Assembly: GCA_904066235.2 (NCBI GenBank)
Contig: CAJFCV020000005.1
Span: 4,893,501-4,957,500 of the forward strand
Origin: Bursaphelenchus xylophilus
Lineage: Eukaryota > Nematoda > Chromadorea > Rhabditida > Aphelenchoididae
Length of the DNA stretch: 64,000 nucleotides
Direction: 5' to 3'
The notes beneath the pieces were generated by a model. The model did not search any database. It worked only from the letters and a program-made list of their open reading frames with translations, and was not told the DNA's origin. The position numbers were made by a program, and so were the translations under genes. Positions 35,928-48,400 of this stretch are shown here, in pieces; position 1 is the stretch's first letter; each line of letters starts with the position of its first letter.

Positions 35928-38114
35928 GTCATTGAATAGGGGAAACAAGATATTGTTCCGATAAATGTTCTGATCAATAAAGGTAGTGAGTACAGTTTGA
36001 ATTGTGGTCATGGGTAGTATATTATTTGGCGTTGTTTCCACCTTTTTCGTTTTTGATTCCCGTTGGAGGTTTGAGTGAAAAAGGTCGCAGTGCTGTACGT
36101 TAGTTAAAGACTCAAGGTATCGTGTTGAAAAATGTCTACGGACCGGGAAATTTTTCACAGTGAATTGAAGTTTTACGTTATTTGCTGTTTTGGAAATTTG
36201 CATGTATGCTTGCAAGAGACAGTGATAGCCACTTGTTTGGTTGTCACCGTTTGATCTTTTTTATCGTTTACGCACAAACGAACGTCTTTGCCTGGTGAAA
36301 GCATACGGTATTATTATGAAAGTGCTTCCTGAGAAGATTTTGAGTATCCAGCTCGTAATATCAGTCCCCACTAGACATTCTCCCGGGCCGAGCCAAAAAT
36401 CACGTCCCGGTCATGTCTATTCAGGGGTAATATCATTTGGGGCGGTTTTCCTTCCACTTTCTCCGATCCAACATTTTTCTTGCAAAGGATTCCCTAGCAA
36501 ATAGTGCGCGAAGGTCGGCGCCTACAGTAATTATGCAAACAACGTATGCCTTCGTGATTCCCTTCCTTATTTTTCCATCATTCATGCATTTCCTCCTCAC
36601 CTTTGGCGTCGAGAAAATAAGTTTGTGCATTGAGAATTCATCTGAATTCGAATGAGAACAGAATGCCGGAGGCTCTCTTCCTTTTTTAATCAGGCCGAAA
36701 GAGCCCAGATTAGCCGAATGCCCATACAGCTAATGGTGTAACTGTTATATAAGCGGCCGGTGAAATAATCTCCGAAGATGGGACATTTCTTTCTTTGCAT
36801 GGCCACTCATTGCCTTTAATTCGCTCAAATGAGAATCGAGGCGCAGTTTTTTTCTTTTCTCAAGGCTTGAGGCGGCTTCCGGAGCCGACTCCGTGTTCAT
36901 GATGAGGCGTTAATATCCGGACTGTGATTCCTTCCTTTGTTGAGCATCATCTCTGAACCCGGTGCACTTCGACCAAACCAATTGTCATGCAATGTCATCG
37001 TATCCATTGCTGAATCTGACATCTCGTTCGTTTGTCAGGTTATGTATGGGCCGAAAGCCCGGGTTATGGCCATCGAAATCCCAATTCCCTCCAGCGCGTT
37101 AACGACCTCATGAAGGGTGCGTCTCAATTCCTGACCTTCCATTCTCCTCTTGGCCGCTGTTGTCTGGTATAATCCAGGTAGATTAATTTGCATATTTATA
37201 AAGTGCGCATGAAATGATCGGTCACTGGTCGCCTTTCGTGGCAAGCGGGCGCGTCATCAATCTGAGGGATTAGGAGTTCCATGCTAGGGCTTCTTCGTGC
37301 CCTGAGGACGCATTCTTAACAGGCGCCAAACCGAATTTCCCGCAAAAGTTGATTCCGGGTTCCGTTTTTAATTTCCCCGCCCCAAATGCTGACTTATGGG
37401 GTTTTAAACTTTTTTACGCAGAGGCCCCAAAGCGCGCCCATGCCGTTGATTTGCAAATCCGTTGAGGAACTTTATTTTTGTCTGCTACTAATTTCCATTG
37501 TAAATGGACTTTCCGTGCGCGGCCGAAGCGCTCAAATCATGCCAATGAGCCCACCGAAGCCTTAAGCAAGCTAATTCTCCGCGCGGCTAATGACTTTCAA
37601 GTCGATTCGCTGTTTTTTATAGCGCGTGCCGCGACTGTTAAATAATCTCATGAGTTATGTAAGAAGCCGGGCCAGCATTCGCGAGATTTATGGTCTTACA
37701 TTTACATTTAGGGGTTTCCGTAGCCCAAATTTTATGACAGGAATCGGCGGTTATTATGTCCTCGGAAAGTAGTCGAGCTTATGGCCTTATTATTCTCGTT
37801 TTAAAACTCGATTTGTCATTTAAATTAGAACCAAATTCTGCTGGAATTCTTGACATTGCTTTAATTTTTTTCCAAAATTGGTTCGGAATTCCAGCGGTAA
37901 CGAGGCGTTGTCAAGGATTTCCATTCAGATTCCGATTTTATGCGATTCCGAATGTCCTTCCGCTAGTCCAGTAATTTTTTTGGCCGTACAATACTCTTTT
38001 TTCTCTCTCTTCTTCCTTTTTTTTAAAATTTATTAAAATACGAATGATTACAGAGTAATTAGTAGGTAATTGGAGAATGTCAAGGTAGTTTGATGTCCTG
38101 AAGGAAGAGTGCCA
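35928..38114. other. intergenic region, partly GC-rich
   Basis: The 3' UTR signal AATAAA (35976-35981) belongs to the upstream gene. The stretch 36700-37700 is richer in GC than neighbouring gaps and has only short frames. No RNA gene or repeat was recognised. Confidence 0.4.
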
Positions 38115-39662
38115 ATGCCTCTTCTTTTCCTCATCCTTTTTGCACAGTTTGATCTGATTTGGTCTCTGAAATGTTTCTCCGGTGATCCCATCTTCAAGAA
38201 CGAGTGCACTTCGTTGTCTTATTGCTTGATGATCGTCTCCAGGTGAGTAGAATAACAAATAGTTTTTTTGTGACACCATTTTTGTAGAATTTATTGCTCT
38301 ACAATTGGACTAAATTATATATATTATTTCGGAGTTGGACGATTGGGGAAAAAGACGATTGGGGAAAGGGACGATTGGGGAAAAAGACGATTGGGGAAAA
38401 GTACGATTGGGGAAACCGAAAAGTATTATTTTTCTTCCATGCAAATGTCGAAGTTAGGATAATCGAGGGTGCTCATTTCGAAAATGACATTCATTTTTTT
38501 GATTCTTACTTTTTTCCTTAAGTAGTACTGTAAAGTAGTAATTTTTGATTTTTTTCATAAATACTCGATTTAGGGGGTTTCGAGGGTGCTGATTTCGAAA
38601 ATCATGTAAATTTTTCCTCTAGTACTACATAGTACTATTCTGATACTATATAGTACGAAGTGAAAATATGGCTTTTGACGTTAATGGTGTTGTTTTGATG
38701 CTTAGTACTCTTCAAAAACACGTTTTAAAGACTTGGTGCTATATAGTACTGTCTGATACTATGTAGTACGAAGTAAAAATAGGCGTATTAAGCACCAGAA
38801 CAACACCACGAACGCCTAAAGGCCAACTTTACACCTCGTACTACATAGTATCAGGTAGTACTATATAGCACCAAGTCTTTAAAACGTGTTTTTGAAGAGT
38901 ACTAAGCACCAAAACAACACGATTAGCGTCAAAAACCATATTTTGACCTCGTACTATATAGTATCAGAATAGTACTATATAGTACTAGAGGAAAAATGAA
39001 CGTGATTTTCGAAACCAGCACCTTCGAAATCCCCTAAATCCAGTATTTTTCGAAAATTTAAAAAAAATTTTTTTTAGTACTTAACAGTACTACTTAAGGA
39101 AAAAAGTAGGAATCAAAAAAATGAATGTCATTTTCGAAATGAGCACCCTCTATTATCCTGACTTCGACATTTGCATGGAAGAAAAATAATACTTTTCGGT
39201 TTCCCCAATCGTACTTTTCCCCAATCGTCTTTTTCCCCAATCGTCCCAGTTCCATATTATTTTAGGTCGGGTCGATCTCAATGGTCTTGTGATGGAAATG
39301 CCTTCAGCCAAGTCTCCCTTTGCTCAACTCTGGGGCTGCAACAAGACGTCGAAGAAGAGACGAACCTCAATGTCCTCAGCCCACGAAAACGTTATCCTCT
39401 CATCTCGGACGCCCCTGTCAGCAGATCAGAGATCCCTCTTGTGAGGTCGCCTTTCGAATCGACTGGTCGATATTCGACTGGCTATCGACGTTCTAACTCG
39501 CCGTACTCTCAAGGATTGGGCAAAGGCCGTTGTTTCGATGGAGGAGAGCTCGGGAGGATTTGTTGTTGCTCTACGGACTTCTGCAATCGAGGGGTCTCGG
39601 TCTTGCCAGATACGATTACTTTTGTATTTTTGAGCTTTATAGTTGTATTTATCAATGTTTGA
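38115..39662 (+). CDS. Ly6/uPAR-type secreted, probably GPI-anchored protein
   Basis: Exons 38115-38242 and 39266-39662 join in phase 2 to give 174 residues. The signal peptide is MPLLFLILFAQFDLIWS. The mature protein has the Ly6 pattern: KCFSGD, then NEC, SYC, WSC, a Cys-rich end ICCCSTDFCN, and a hydrophobic C-terminus (TITFVFLSFIVVFINV) that fits a GPI-attachment signal. Ly6 proteins fold as three-finger domains on the cell surface. An unusual feature is a Ser/Arg/Pro-rich insert of about 70 residues between SLC and KGRC, which would make one finger very long. The only intron (38243-39265) is almost wholly occupied by a foldback transposon. AATAAA lies at 39674. The short first exon is easily missed but gives both the signal peptide and four cysteines. 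Confidence 0.83.
38330..39253. mobile_element. 924-bp foldback transposon, non-autonomous
   Basis: Almost the whole element is one palindrome: arms 38330-38786 and 38812-39253 are near-perfect inverted copies around a 25-nt loop. The termini are GGAGTTGGACGATTGGGG on the left and the inverse GGAACTGGGACGATTGGGG on the right. A 9-bp direct repeat, ATATTATTT, flanks it at 38321-38329 and 39254-39262, as expected of a target-site duplication; one extra C follows the left copy. No open frame inside looks like a transposase. Each arm contains sub-repeats: GATTGGGG units at the tip, a GAGGGTGCTSATTTCGAAAAT motif twice, and TAGTACTATATAGTAC-like palindromes. The 9-bp duplication and very long terminal repeats are compatible with a Mutator-like foldback element, but the superfamily cannot be fixed without a transposase. 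Confidence 0.9.
38337..38416 (+). repeat. tandem GACGATTGGGGAAAA repeat at the left tip of the foldback element
   Basis: Five copies of a 14-16-bp unit lie at the left tip, but only three at the right tip (39199-39245, inverted). The two extra copies explain why the left arm is longer. The copies differ mainly in the A/G run between units. Confidence 0.85.
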
Positions 39663-40022
39663 AGACGAATTTTAATAAATTTGATGTCACTTACAATCCA
39701 TTGAGAGAGCATCAATTGTTTGTGTACATAACTTGCACCTTGCTCGCAGTACTGTAAATAATTTTGGGATTATTCCACCCACCTTCCGGCCTCTAAAAGG
39801 CAGGCTCTACAACTTTAAATCTGGCTGTAATGAGTAACAAATATGTAAATAAAAAAACGCCATTTTTCGAAGGATTAAAATGGAGGAAGGCTAAATCGCG
39901 AACGGATTTGTAAGCTTTGATGACATTCTGTGAAAAGAAATTCCAATTACTTTAGTAAAAACTTATAATTTATGTAATTTACAGGAATAATGAACACACA
40001 GGAACTTTTCATTTCGTAATTT
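39663..40022. other. 3' region between the Ly6 and MPPED genes
   Basis: Holds the Ly6 gene polyadenylation signal (AATAAA, 39674-39679) and the 3' UTR of the convergent metallophosphoesterase gene. Nothing else was recognised. Confidence 0.5.
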
Positions 40023-41079
40023 TCACTGTATTGCGCAACGTTTTTTTGACGGTGACAACTGCTCTGGCATTTCATCTGAAGAACAAGGGTTCGAAAGTTT
40101 TTTTTCAATTCCATAAATATTGTAATCCTTTGTCTCCAATTTCAAAGGCAAGTCAAATACGAGCGGATCGAGTTTCTGATTACAAAGCGAAGCGTTCACA
40201 AAAGTGGTAACATCATTTGTACTGATCCCATAGGCTTCATGAATATGGCCAAACACATGTAATGATGGCTTCGCCACTTCTTCGACCACTTGAAGAAGTT
40301 CTGCACATCCCGTGTGTTCTTCGTTCCAACAAACATCTCGATGCCCTAAGGGCGGGGTATGGGTCATCAGAATATCAATGTCGGCGGGGATTTTGAGCCA
40401 TTCCTTTAGGATCTCCTCTCCGCGAGATCTGGAGAAAGCGAAATGGGGAAGAGGGTGCCACGAAGAGCCGTAGATTTTGAGACCACAAACCTGCAAAAAA
40501 GTCATTCATTTTTACTTTCAAGGATGACAACAATATGTATGTATATGTAATTGCTTACCTCAACCATTTGGTCATGCAATACTGTTACATTTTTCAGCAG
40601 CTCATATCCTCGTTTTGTCCCCTTTCCTACATCGTACACGTATCTGAGACTTTCATCTTCCGTATTGTCAAATCCAAGATCATGATTTCCAGCTACAACT
40701 AGCTTCACTGGATGAGGTAATGTCCCCATAAGACGATCGAACTCTTCGATTGCATCCTTTGACCCGTTGTTTGTAAAGTCACCGCAATGTAATAAGATGT
40801 CTCCATTGGGTATTCGATCCACAATCTCACCCAGTTTCTCATGAGTATCGGAAATGCAGACGATTCTGACCTTGTCATCGGAAATTGGAGTTTTCAGTCT
40901 GAAAGTTTTTGTTCTCATTGTCAGTATTAAGAATCAAATGTAAACTAAATTTGCGTCATTGCTTTTCCAACTATGACTCACGGAATTCGATCTTCCACAT
41001 CTTTCTGGATCCTCTCTTTATTCCAGAAGTTTTCCCAAAGTTTATTCGGGTTCTGTTCTCGATGATCCACTCGGATCAT
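40023..41079 (-). CDS. MPPED-type metallophosphoesterase, copy A
   Basis: Three exons (41079-40982, 40898-40559, 40490-40023) give 301 residues. Metal-binding motifs of the calcineurin-like phosphoesterase fold are complete: CISDTHEKL (Asp, His), HCGDFTN (Asp), AGNHDLGFD (Asn, His), THTPPLGHRD (His) and HVFGHIHEAYG (His-x-His). The sequence SSWHPLPHFAFSRSRGE and the overall length match the MPPED1/MPPED2 (239FB) family. In vertebrate MPPED2 the first His of the last motif is Gly and activity is low; here it is His, so an active phosphodiesterase is expected. The physiological substrate is unknown. The start follows an acceptor at about 41101. The tail SNPCSSDEMPEQLSPSKKR is absent from copy B. 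Copy B lies 538 nt upstream in the same orientation. Confidence 0.88.
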
Positions 41080-41616
41080 ATCTGTTTGATGGCAGGATCT
41101 CTAAAACATTGAGTTTGGAAAGTTTTGGGCTTGCAAACAATCACTTGAAAAACATAAAAATTGTAAATAAAAACCCGCGCGACTTTTGTTAGGATGGGAA
41201 AACGGTTATATACATCTTGATGAATCACAATTTTAAACTTAATTTTGGGAAAACATGAATCAAGTAACTTTGTTTTCTCCAACGTGAACCGTTTAAATTT
41301 TTTTTTGGCCCGGCCTGGTTAAAGCCCTTGGCATAAAAATGATTGGTAACAGCTAGGCTGGTCTTTTCAGCGGGCCCAGCCGTCCGAGAGCCATGTCTAG
41401 CCTTGCCCGAGTTATAAAAGACACCTTTCGTGATACAGTGAGTCATTTTTCAGTTTTTTTTAGTCTTTCGCAATGCTTGAACCCGAATTTGTGACTTGAT
41501 TATGGATATCTCACATGCCCCCTCGTTAAAATTTAATTTTGTAATATTACAATTTTATTCAATGGCTAATCAACTTTATTTTTTATTATGAAATAAATAA
41601 TGTAATGCACAATGCA

Positions 41617-42632
41617 TTACGATAAGACTTTAATATTGTAATCCTTTCTCTTTATTCTCAAAGGCAGGTCGACTAATAGTGGATCGTAGTTGGTCTCGAG
41701 TTTATGACTACAGATGGCGGCGTTTACAAAGGAAGTAACATTGTTTGTACTTATTCCATTTTGTTCATGGACATGGCCAAACACATGTAATGATGGTTTG
41801 GCTACAAGTTCGACTACCTGAAGGAGCTCAGCACATCCCCAATGTCCCTCTATGTCATTGAAATGATCTCGATGCCCTAAGGGCGGGGTGTGGGTCATCA
41901 GAATATCAATGTTGGCAGGGATTTTGAGCCATTCCTTTAGGATCTCCTCTCCGCGAGATCTGGAGAAAGCGAAATGGGGAAGAGGGTGCCACGAAGAGCC
42001 GTAGATTTTGAGACCGCAAACCTGAAGAACAAAAGTGAAGTGGTAAATTAGTAGATTACTTGGCGTCATATTTGAATCTAGTTCCCACCTCAACTAGTTT
42101 ATCGTGCAGAATGGTGACATTCTTCAACAATTCGTATCCTCTTTGTGTCCCCTTTCCCTTGTCATGTTCATATCTAAGCGATTCATCTTCCGTATCATCA
42201 AAGCCGAGTTCATGATTTCCAGCTGCAACTAGCTTCACTGGATGAGGTAATGTCCCCATAAGTCGATCAAACTCTTCAATTGCTTCCTTTGACCCGTTGT
42301 TTGTAAAGTCACCGCAATGTAATAAGATGTCTCCATTGGGTATTCGATCCACAATCTCGCTCAGTTTCTCATGAGTATCGGAAATGCAGACGATTCTGAC
42401 CTTATCATCGGAAATTGGAGTTTTCAATCTGAAAGTCCTCCGTTTTCATTTTCTAAGCCCCGGTAAAAAAATACAAGTTACTTGTATACATAGTAATACA
42501 AATTTCGTATTTTTATTCTTAAACTATGACTCACGGAATTCGATCTTCCACATCTTTCTGGATCCTCTCTTTACTCCAGAAGTTTTCCCAAAGTTTATCC
42601 GGGTTCCGTTCTCGATTATCCACGCCTATCAT
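41617..42632 (-). CDS. MPPED-type metallophosphoesterase, copy B
   Basis: Three exons (42632-42535, 42428-42089, 42021-41617) with introns at exactly the same positions and phases as copy A give 280 residues. The five metal-site motifs are intact (CISDTHEKL, HCGDFTN, AGNHELGFD, THTPPLGHRD, HVFGHVHEQNG). Compared with copy A it ends at DYNIKVLS, lacking the 20-odd-residue Ser/Lys-rich tail, and the HRD loop differs (HFNDIEGHWGCAEL against VCWNEEHTGCAEL). Exon 2 and the first part of exon 3 are nearly identical in DNA, including a 98-nt stretch without a difference, whereas introns and exon 1 have diverged. This is a tandem duplicate, probably homogenised by gene conversion. Its own promoter or an operon arrangement with copy A cannot be distinguished. 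Confidence 0.88.
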
Positions 42633-45401
42633 TTGTGGTTGACGTCAGGACCTCTGAAAGACGGGATTAGAGACTTTTGGGCTTAAAAACATCCTTCTCC
42701 ACAGTACACCCCTGAATATCTCTGGTTTCTAATCAGTATGAAAGGAAATTAACACTTTGAATCCTCTTTCTTCAGAGGCTCGAGGACAGTTTGACGGTCG
42801 GGTCTGCGCCGCGAACGGAAGAAGTACCAAGGGAAATTTACATTTGATTGTGCCTTTGGGCCATTTTGGGGCTTATAAAGGTTGTATCAAAAGGCTCAAA
42901 GTTCTAAAACATTGTTGGCATTAGACGCGGTTTTGTTGTGCAAAGATTTATTTTTATAAATATACTGTGGAAAGGTCTGTCTCCACAACAATAAATAAAT
43001 TTCAAGGATCTACGAAAAGATCGATATGGTTTATTATTGCCCACTTTTTGAAGGCCTTCTGTATTTGCTACTATATAATCATTTCTTTATCTGAAGTCTA
43101 CTCCTATAAACTTTTGTAAAGTGCACTTCAATCTTTATATTATGCTTGTTAACTGTTTCCCTGAACAACTTTTCTCAACCTATCATCCATTTCACCCAAT
43201 CTCTAAAATTTCCAAAATGTTTATTTGGCTAGTCCAATGGCATACCCGGATAAAAGTACGCAGCTTACTGTACTCGCCTGCCCCATCTCTTGTAAATATT
43301 TCGCGTTAAAGCTCAATTCGATTCAGTTGAACCCTACTTGAAGGTCATGTGTTGTTTAACCTGGCTTTCTTGAACGTTGGCCCAAGAAAAAAAATTTTGG
43401 CGTTTTTAACTTTCTTACAACGCCTTGGGCAAACATCTCAAGGGTTCATCTGTTCCATCCCCTTTTCTTCCGCGTTATTTATCCCCGTGAGTTCGAGTTC
43501 TCTTTCACTGACCAAAAAACATTTTAATCCATTGTTCGGAAACATTTTTACACCCCACTCGCTGCCTATTTTTTCTTCTTTAGCCGCTGTGTATGTACTT
43601 TTATTTCTGTCGTCATATGCTTTTCATTATCTTATACTAAACACTCTTGCCCTACACTCTTCGAACCCATTATTTTGAAAGTTCTCTTTGATTGCGGAAC
43701 AAGAGTATCACTTCCACCTCCTACATTCAACTAAACTGACAACAAGGTTGTCTTACTGTAGATGGAAAGACTTGACACATCAGATTGATTGTGTCAAGTT
43801 TTTCTCTTGATTCACCTTTCTAATTATCTTCGCTTGATTATTCCAACCTCTCAGAGAGCTAATTATCAGACTACACCCACCTTTTTTGTGTCCTTTCGTG
43901 CGTGACGCCTTTGGGTATTGCCAAGCCTTCGGCAGATTGTTTAGTCCTAAAAGTGCAAGATTGAAGTGGGGAAAGTCCAATTAGATTATTCGCACTGTTC
44001 CCAACGTGAAACAGGGTGGAAGCGTGTTGTCGATATAGTGTGGAGAACTCTGAAGACGGCAGAAATTATAGGAGGACATAATTTAATCAGATAATACGGG
44101 AAATGCGGAGGGTGCGAGAGAATAGATAACACTCTGGAAGGAGAGACAACCAGAGAAAAAAGGGTAGACGGGCAGCCAGACGGGGCTTTCCGCAGAAGTT
44201 TCTAGGTGGTGGTGCGTCCATACTCGGTGTCTGTCAATACGTCTATTCTCTGGCGGAACTCAACTGCTTCAAATCTTTTTTCATGTTAAGGGTTCTCTTA
44301 ACACTGGCCTGGACGAACGGTGAACTCACTGTACTGTTCTGGCCCAGGGGTGGTAGATCTTCCTTTTTCATTTGCTTTTTTCTTTATTTCCTTTTAATTG
44401 TTTTGTCGGAATACCTGTATCAACGTCTTGTAGTGATTAAAATAAGTTTGCGGTAAAAACATCGCGTGTTTATGTTCTTATAAGAAAATTTGTTTATATG
44501 ACGACATGATATAGATTTTAGATTTTCCTGGATTGTTATTGATTTCTTGGGCGATTGATGTGTGACCAGGTTCCTTGTCTTTATTACAATAACTTAATAC
44601 GCTCCGTGAGCCTTCTCTGTTTTTGTCTGAGTTCGTAAACTCGTGCCTTCTCTAGTTCTTCTGCACTTCACTTCCGTGTCGCTAATATAAGAAAACAAAT
44701 TAGAATGCGGCCATTTGCCATATTACCAATAACACCTGCAAGTCCTCGGGATGTTGAAGGGCTCGTATTCCTTCTGGAAACTTCCTTTTGGGGTAACTTC
44801 CTCCGTCCTGGCTAATTAATTTAATTTTGACGCCTGGGGGAAGCGCTGTGCCTACCTTGAGTGGACTTTTGTTTTCCCTTTCCATTTTTGGCTTCTCAAT
44901 CAAGTATCGATATTAAAACAAGAAGGACTTTAATGATAACAAGGGAGAAGGGTTCGAGGAGTCGTCGCCCGACTTCTGATAACTCTTTTCTCTCGCGACT
45001 GCGTTGATATTTATCGATTGGTTTTCTTTTCAACGACCCGCCAAACTTTTGCGGATTCAGAAATTTCTGGTCGGTCGATTATTACTTTTTGTATTTACAA
45101 TTTGTAGGATATGTAAGTCTGTGGGCCGGCACTACAGTAATACCTTTCAAATTTGTCGTTATAAACGCATTTTTTGGAGTTTTCTCGATGTTTTACTTGA
45201 TGCACTTGATGTTCTTTGCTTCAATTTTAGTTTTTTCTCGTTCCCATAGCATTTCAGTTCTTTGAAAATAATATTTTAACACTAAGTCAGTCTTCTGGCT
45301 TCCTCGAGGAGTATTTATTGCGCCTTTTCGTTCTTATCAATCACGTGTTACGCCTGAATTTTTAATTGAGGGTCCTCCTTACTCTGCTATTTTCAGAAAT
45401 T
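42633..45401. other. intergenic region upstream of hif-1
   Basis: 2.8 kb separate two divergent genes. A hydrophobic frame at 43349-43678 and a minus-strand frame at 44700-44903 have no supporting domain or conserved splice context. The acceptor TTTTCAG six nt before the hif-1 ATG (ending at 45396) is a probable spliced-leader site. Confidence 0.45.
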
Positions 45402-48400
45402 ATGGCCAGATTCAGTGATGACGAGTCTTCGAGGGACTCCTCCTTGGTTTACGGCGAATACGACGGTATAGATACAAATCGAAAAAGGCAAGTTCCCCTT
45501 TGATTTCAGCGTAATATCAATTTGTTTTTAGAAATTTGGATCGCCGCAGAGAAACTTCCAGATACGCAGCCAGAGATCGCCGAGGGAAGGAGGCTGACAT
45601 CTTTTCTGACCTCAAGGATGTGGTGCCGATCGTCGAGGAGAGCACGGTCACTCACGTTGACAGAATCGCTCTTCTCCGCGTTGCATCCACCATGTGCAGA
45701 ATGAGGAGAAATGCAGGCAAATGTAAGGAATCAGCTTGTTTTCTCCCATAGCTTCTGAGAAGGAAGTAAATTTTATTTCTAAACTGTGAATCCATTTACA
45801 ATCGGCCTTACGTAAAGGATCTTTGTGTAATGCCCTGAGGGTTACTGTACTCATACAGGATGTATATTCGTCGCTCTGATGTCGGGTATTAAGGGAATGC
45901 AATAAGCGCCTGAAAACTGAGTTCCCATAGTTACAATTGGATTAAAGAAGAGAGCAGAGTACATTCGTTTAGATAGCTGGACCCGAGGAAAGGGGCATTG
46001 AGTGCTGCGAAGGGGAATAATTTGACGCTAGAGGAAAAGGAAAAGTGTTTTGAAGGGAGAGTAACGAGGTTACGAAACGTCCCCAATGAACGTTTATAAC
46101 ACACACAAAGCCTCAGATGTACTTTTATCCCTCATTTTTCAGTCTTGGAGACCGAACTCCCTCAGGAAGATCCCCAGATCCATTGTTTCACCGAACAGAA
46201 CATGACTGAATGTCTTGATGGCTTCGTTCTTTTGGCCGATTCTGACGGCACCATTCTTTACGTCAGCGAAAGTGTTTCCATCTTTTTGGGACTGACTCAG
46301 GTATGGATCACATTAAAATCACAGCATACCCACGCAGCGGGTGATAATCTACAAAATAAAAGTAACTTAAGGACAGCAGAAACACTTAAAACAAGACTGC
46401 CTCATGTGTAATCCGTGCTTTGCGAACGTCGATTATATCCAGATACAGTATACTGCAGTGGGAATCACACGAGATGCTTGAAATTACTTGTAAACAATTG
46501 AGACGCGAACCCGGAACTGGTAAAATCTAGCGGTTAAGGGGACGACGGTGTAATAGGGGCATGAGCTGATATCGTAAACAAAACTGAACTCTCATTGTCA
46601 TCAAACAGAAAAAACGGAAATGCCCTTTTAATCCTGCGCTCTGAAACATTTCGAAACGTTTATGGCTAAGACCATGTTAGTTGAGTCCTATTAGTACTAA
46701 AAACGGATTTTGATATCTAAAAAATAGAAATTGGAAGGATATTAAACAGTTTTAAAAGCGGACAAAAATGTCGAAGCTACAGTAACGATGAGCTTACAAT
46801 CAATATCACAATATCACTGATAAGTTGCAAAAGGTTACAATTTTGCAAATTTTACAATTTTTATCGAAATGAATTTGAGAAACCGCACTCTCCAAAACCC
46901 CAAAATGAAAAGACTGAGAATTGCGTTTGAAAGCAAGGAAAGGGAGACGACGAACAGAAACAGTTTATACATGATTTCGATAAAGCGAACGTGTAATTTC
47001 GTATATTAGAGTCGCCATCGTTGTTTCGACAACTCCGTCCTCCTAACCAACACTTTCTGTGCATAGTTTGAGAATGGGACCCGTAAAAATGGGTTCTCAG
47101 CCAGCTTCCCCAACCTTTATATCGCCAGCCCGCCGAAGTCCGCTCCCCCTGCGGAAAACGTGCAAAAAAGAGGAACACGCGTCGAATCCGAGGCGAGTTG
47201 ACCGTCAAGATTTCAACCCCTCGGCCAAAACAACATGTATGCGGCATGAGCGCATGTAAAGTGGGAGTTAAATGCAAGTGTGAAAAACACGTTAGATTGT
47301 GAGGTTATTTTTGGAGGTTTTGATTATAGAAAGTTGCGTGTTCGGAAACAAATCGAGTAACCTTGATCGCGCTCGGAATTTCAAAGATCAGATTGTGATA
47401 TGATATAACTGATTGATTGTAGACTGTATTGTAGAAGATAATAACTGGGTTCCAAGGATAATATTGTCACTTTCAGACAGATCTTGTTGGCCGTTTCCTC
47501 AAGGAATTTGTCCACTCAAATGATTACGATGAACTCATCAGAGCTTCCACAACTTCTACAGAAGTCCAGGATACGGCTTCGTCCTTGGATGAATTCGGTC
47601 GTTATATTGTGGTCAGAATGAAGACCGTAATCTCGCCCAGAGGGAGAAATCTGAATCTGAAATCAGCCCTCTTCAAGGCCATCTTATGCAGATTTAGAGC
47701 AGTCAACACCGAGTATGGGAGACTCTCTCTTCTCTACGGAAGCTCCACTCCAGCAGGCCAAGGAAACTCGATCATGCTGGCCAATGCCTCGGTTAAGGGA
47801 TCCGAGGCCACCAATGGCGTCTACATGACCAGACACACCTGTGACATGAGATTCAGTTATGTCAGCGACAGTCTCAACTATCTCCTTAGACATGATGCCA
47901 GAAGTTTAATGGGAACTTCCTTCTATGACATTGTTCATCCAAGTGATATGATTCCAGTGGCTGAATCCATGAAGGAACTCTTCCAAAAAGGACATTGCAG
48001 AACTCCCTTCTACAGACTCCTCGGATCCAACAGTTCGGTTGCTTGGGTTCAAACTGAAGCTACCACTGTCAATCACACAGCCAGGGGACAGAAGGGACAA
48101 TATGTTCTCTGCGTCCACTCTGTTGTTGGGTATGCTGAATTCATTTTAAATCTAAAGCTTATATTTGATGAATAATATATATTTTTTTGCAGAATGCAAA
48201 GCGAACTTGATGCTTGGTCCGAACCGGTGGTCGACGGGCAAATGGCTGCTCATCCAGCGATTTGCGTCAGCAAGATTAAGCACGAGATCCCAGATATGGC
48301 CGAGTACATGGGCAAGCAACCCGAGTTTGTCGATTGCGTTGACTTCACTCCACTCATTGAGCCAATCATTGATATCAACTACGACGATTACAGCAATATG

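Noticed and set aside
43349..43678. Hydrophobic 109-residue frame upstream of hif-1
   Set aside because: Pyrimidine-rich DNA produces Phe/Leu/Ser by chance; there is no recognisable family.
45460..45704. Alternative GT donor (GACG|GTATAG) for hif-1 exon 1
   Set aside because: It shifts exon 2 into a frame that stops and destroys the bHLH; the GC donor restores it.
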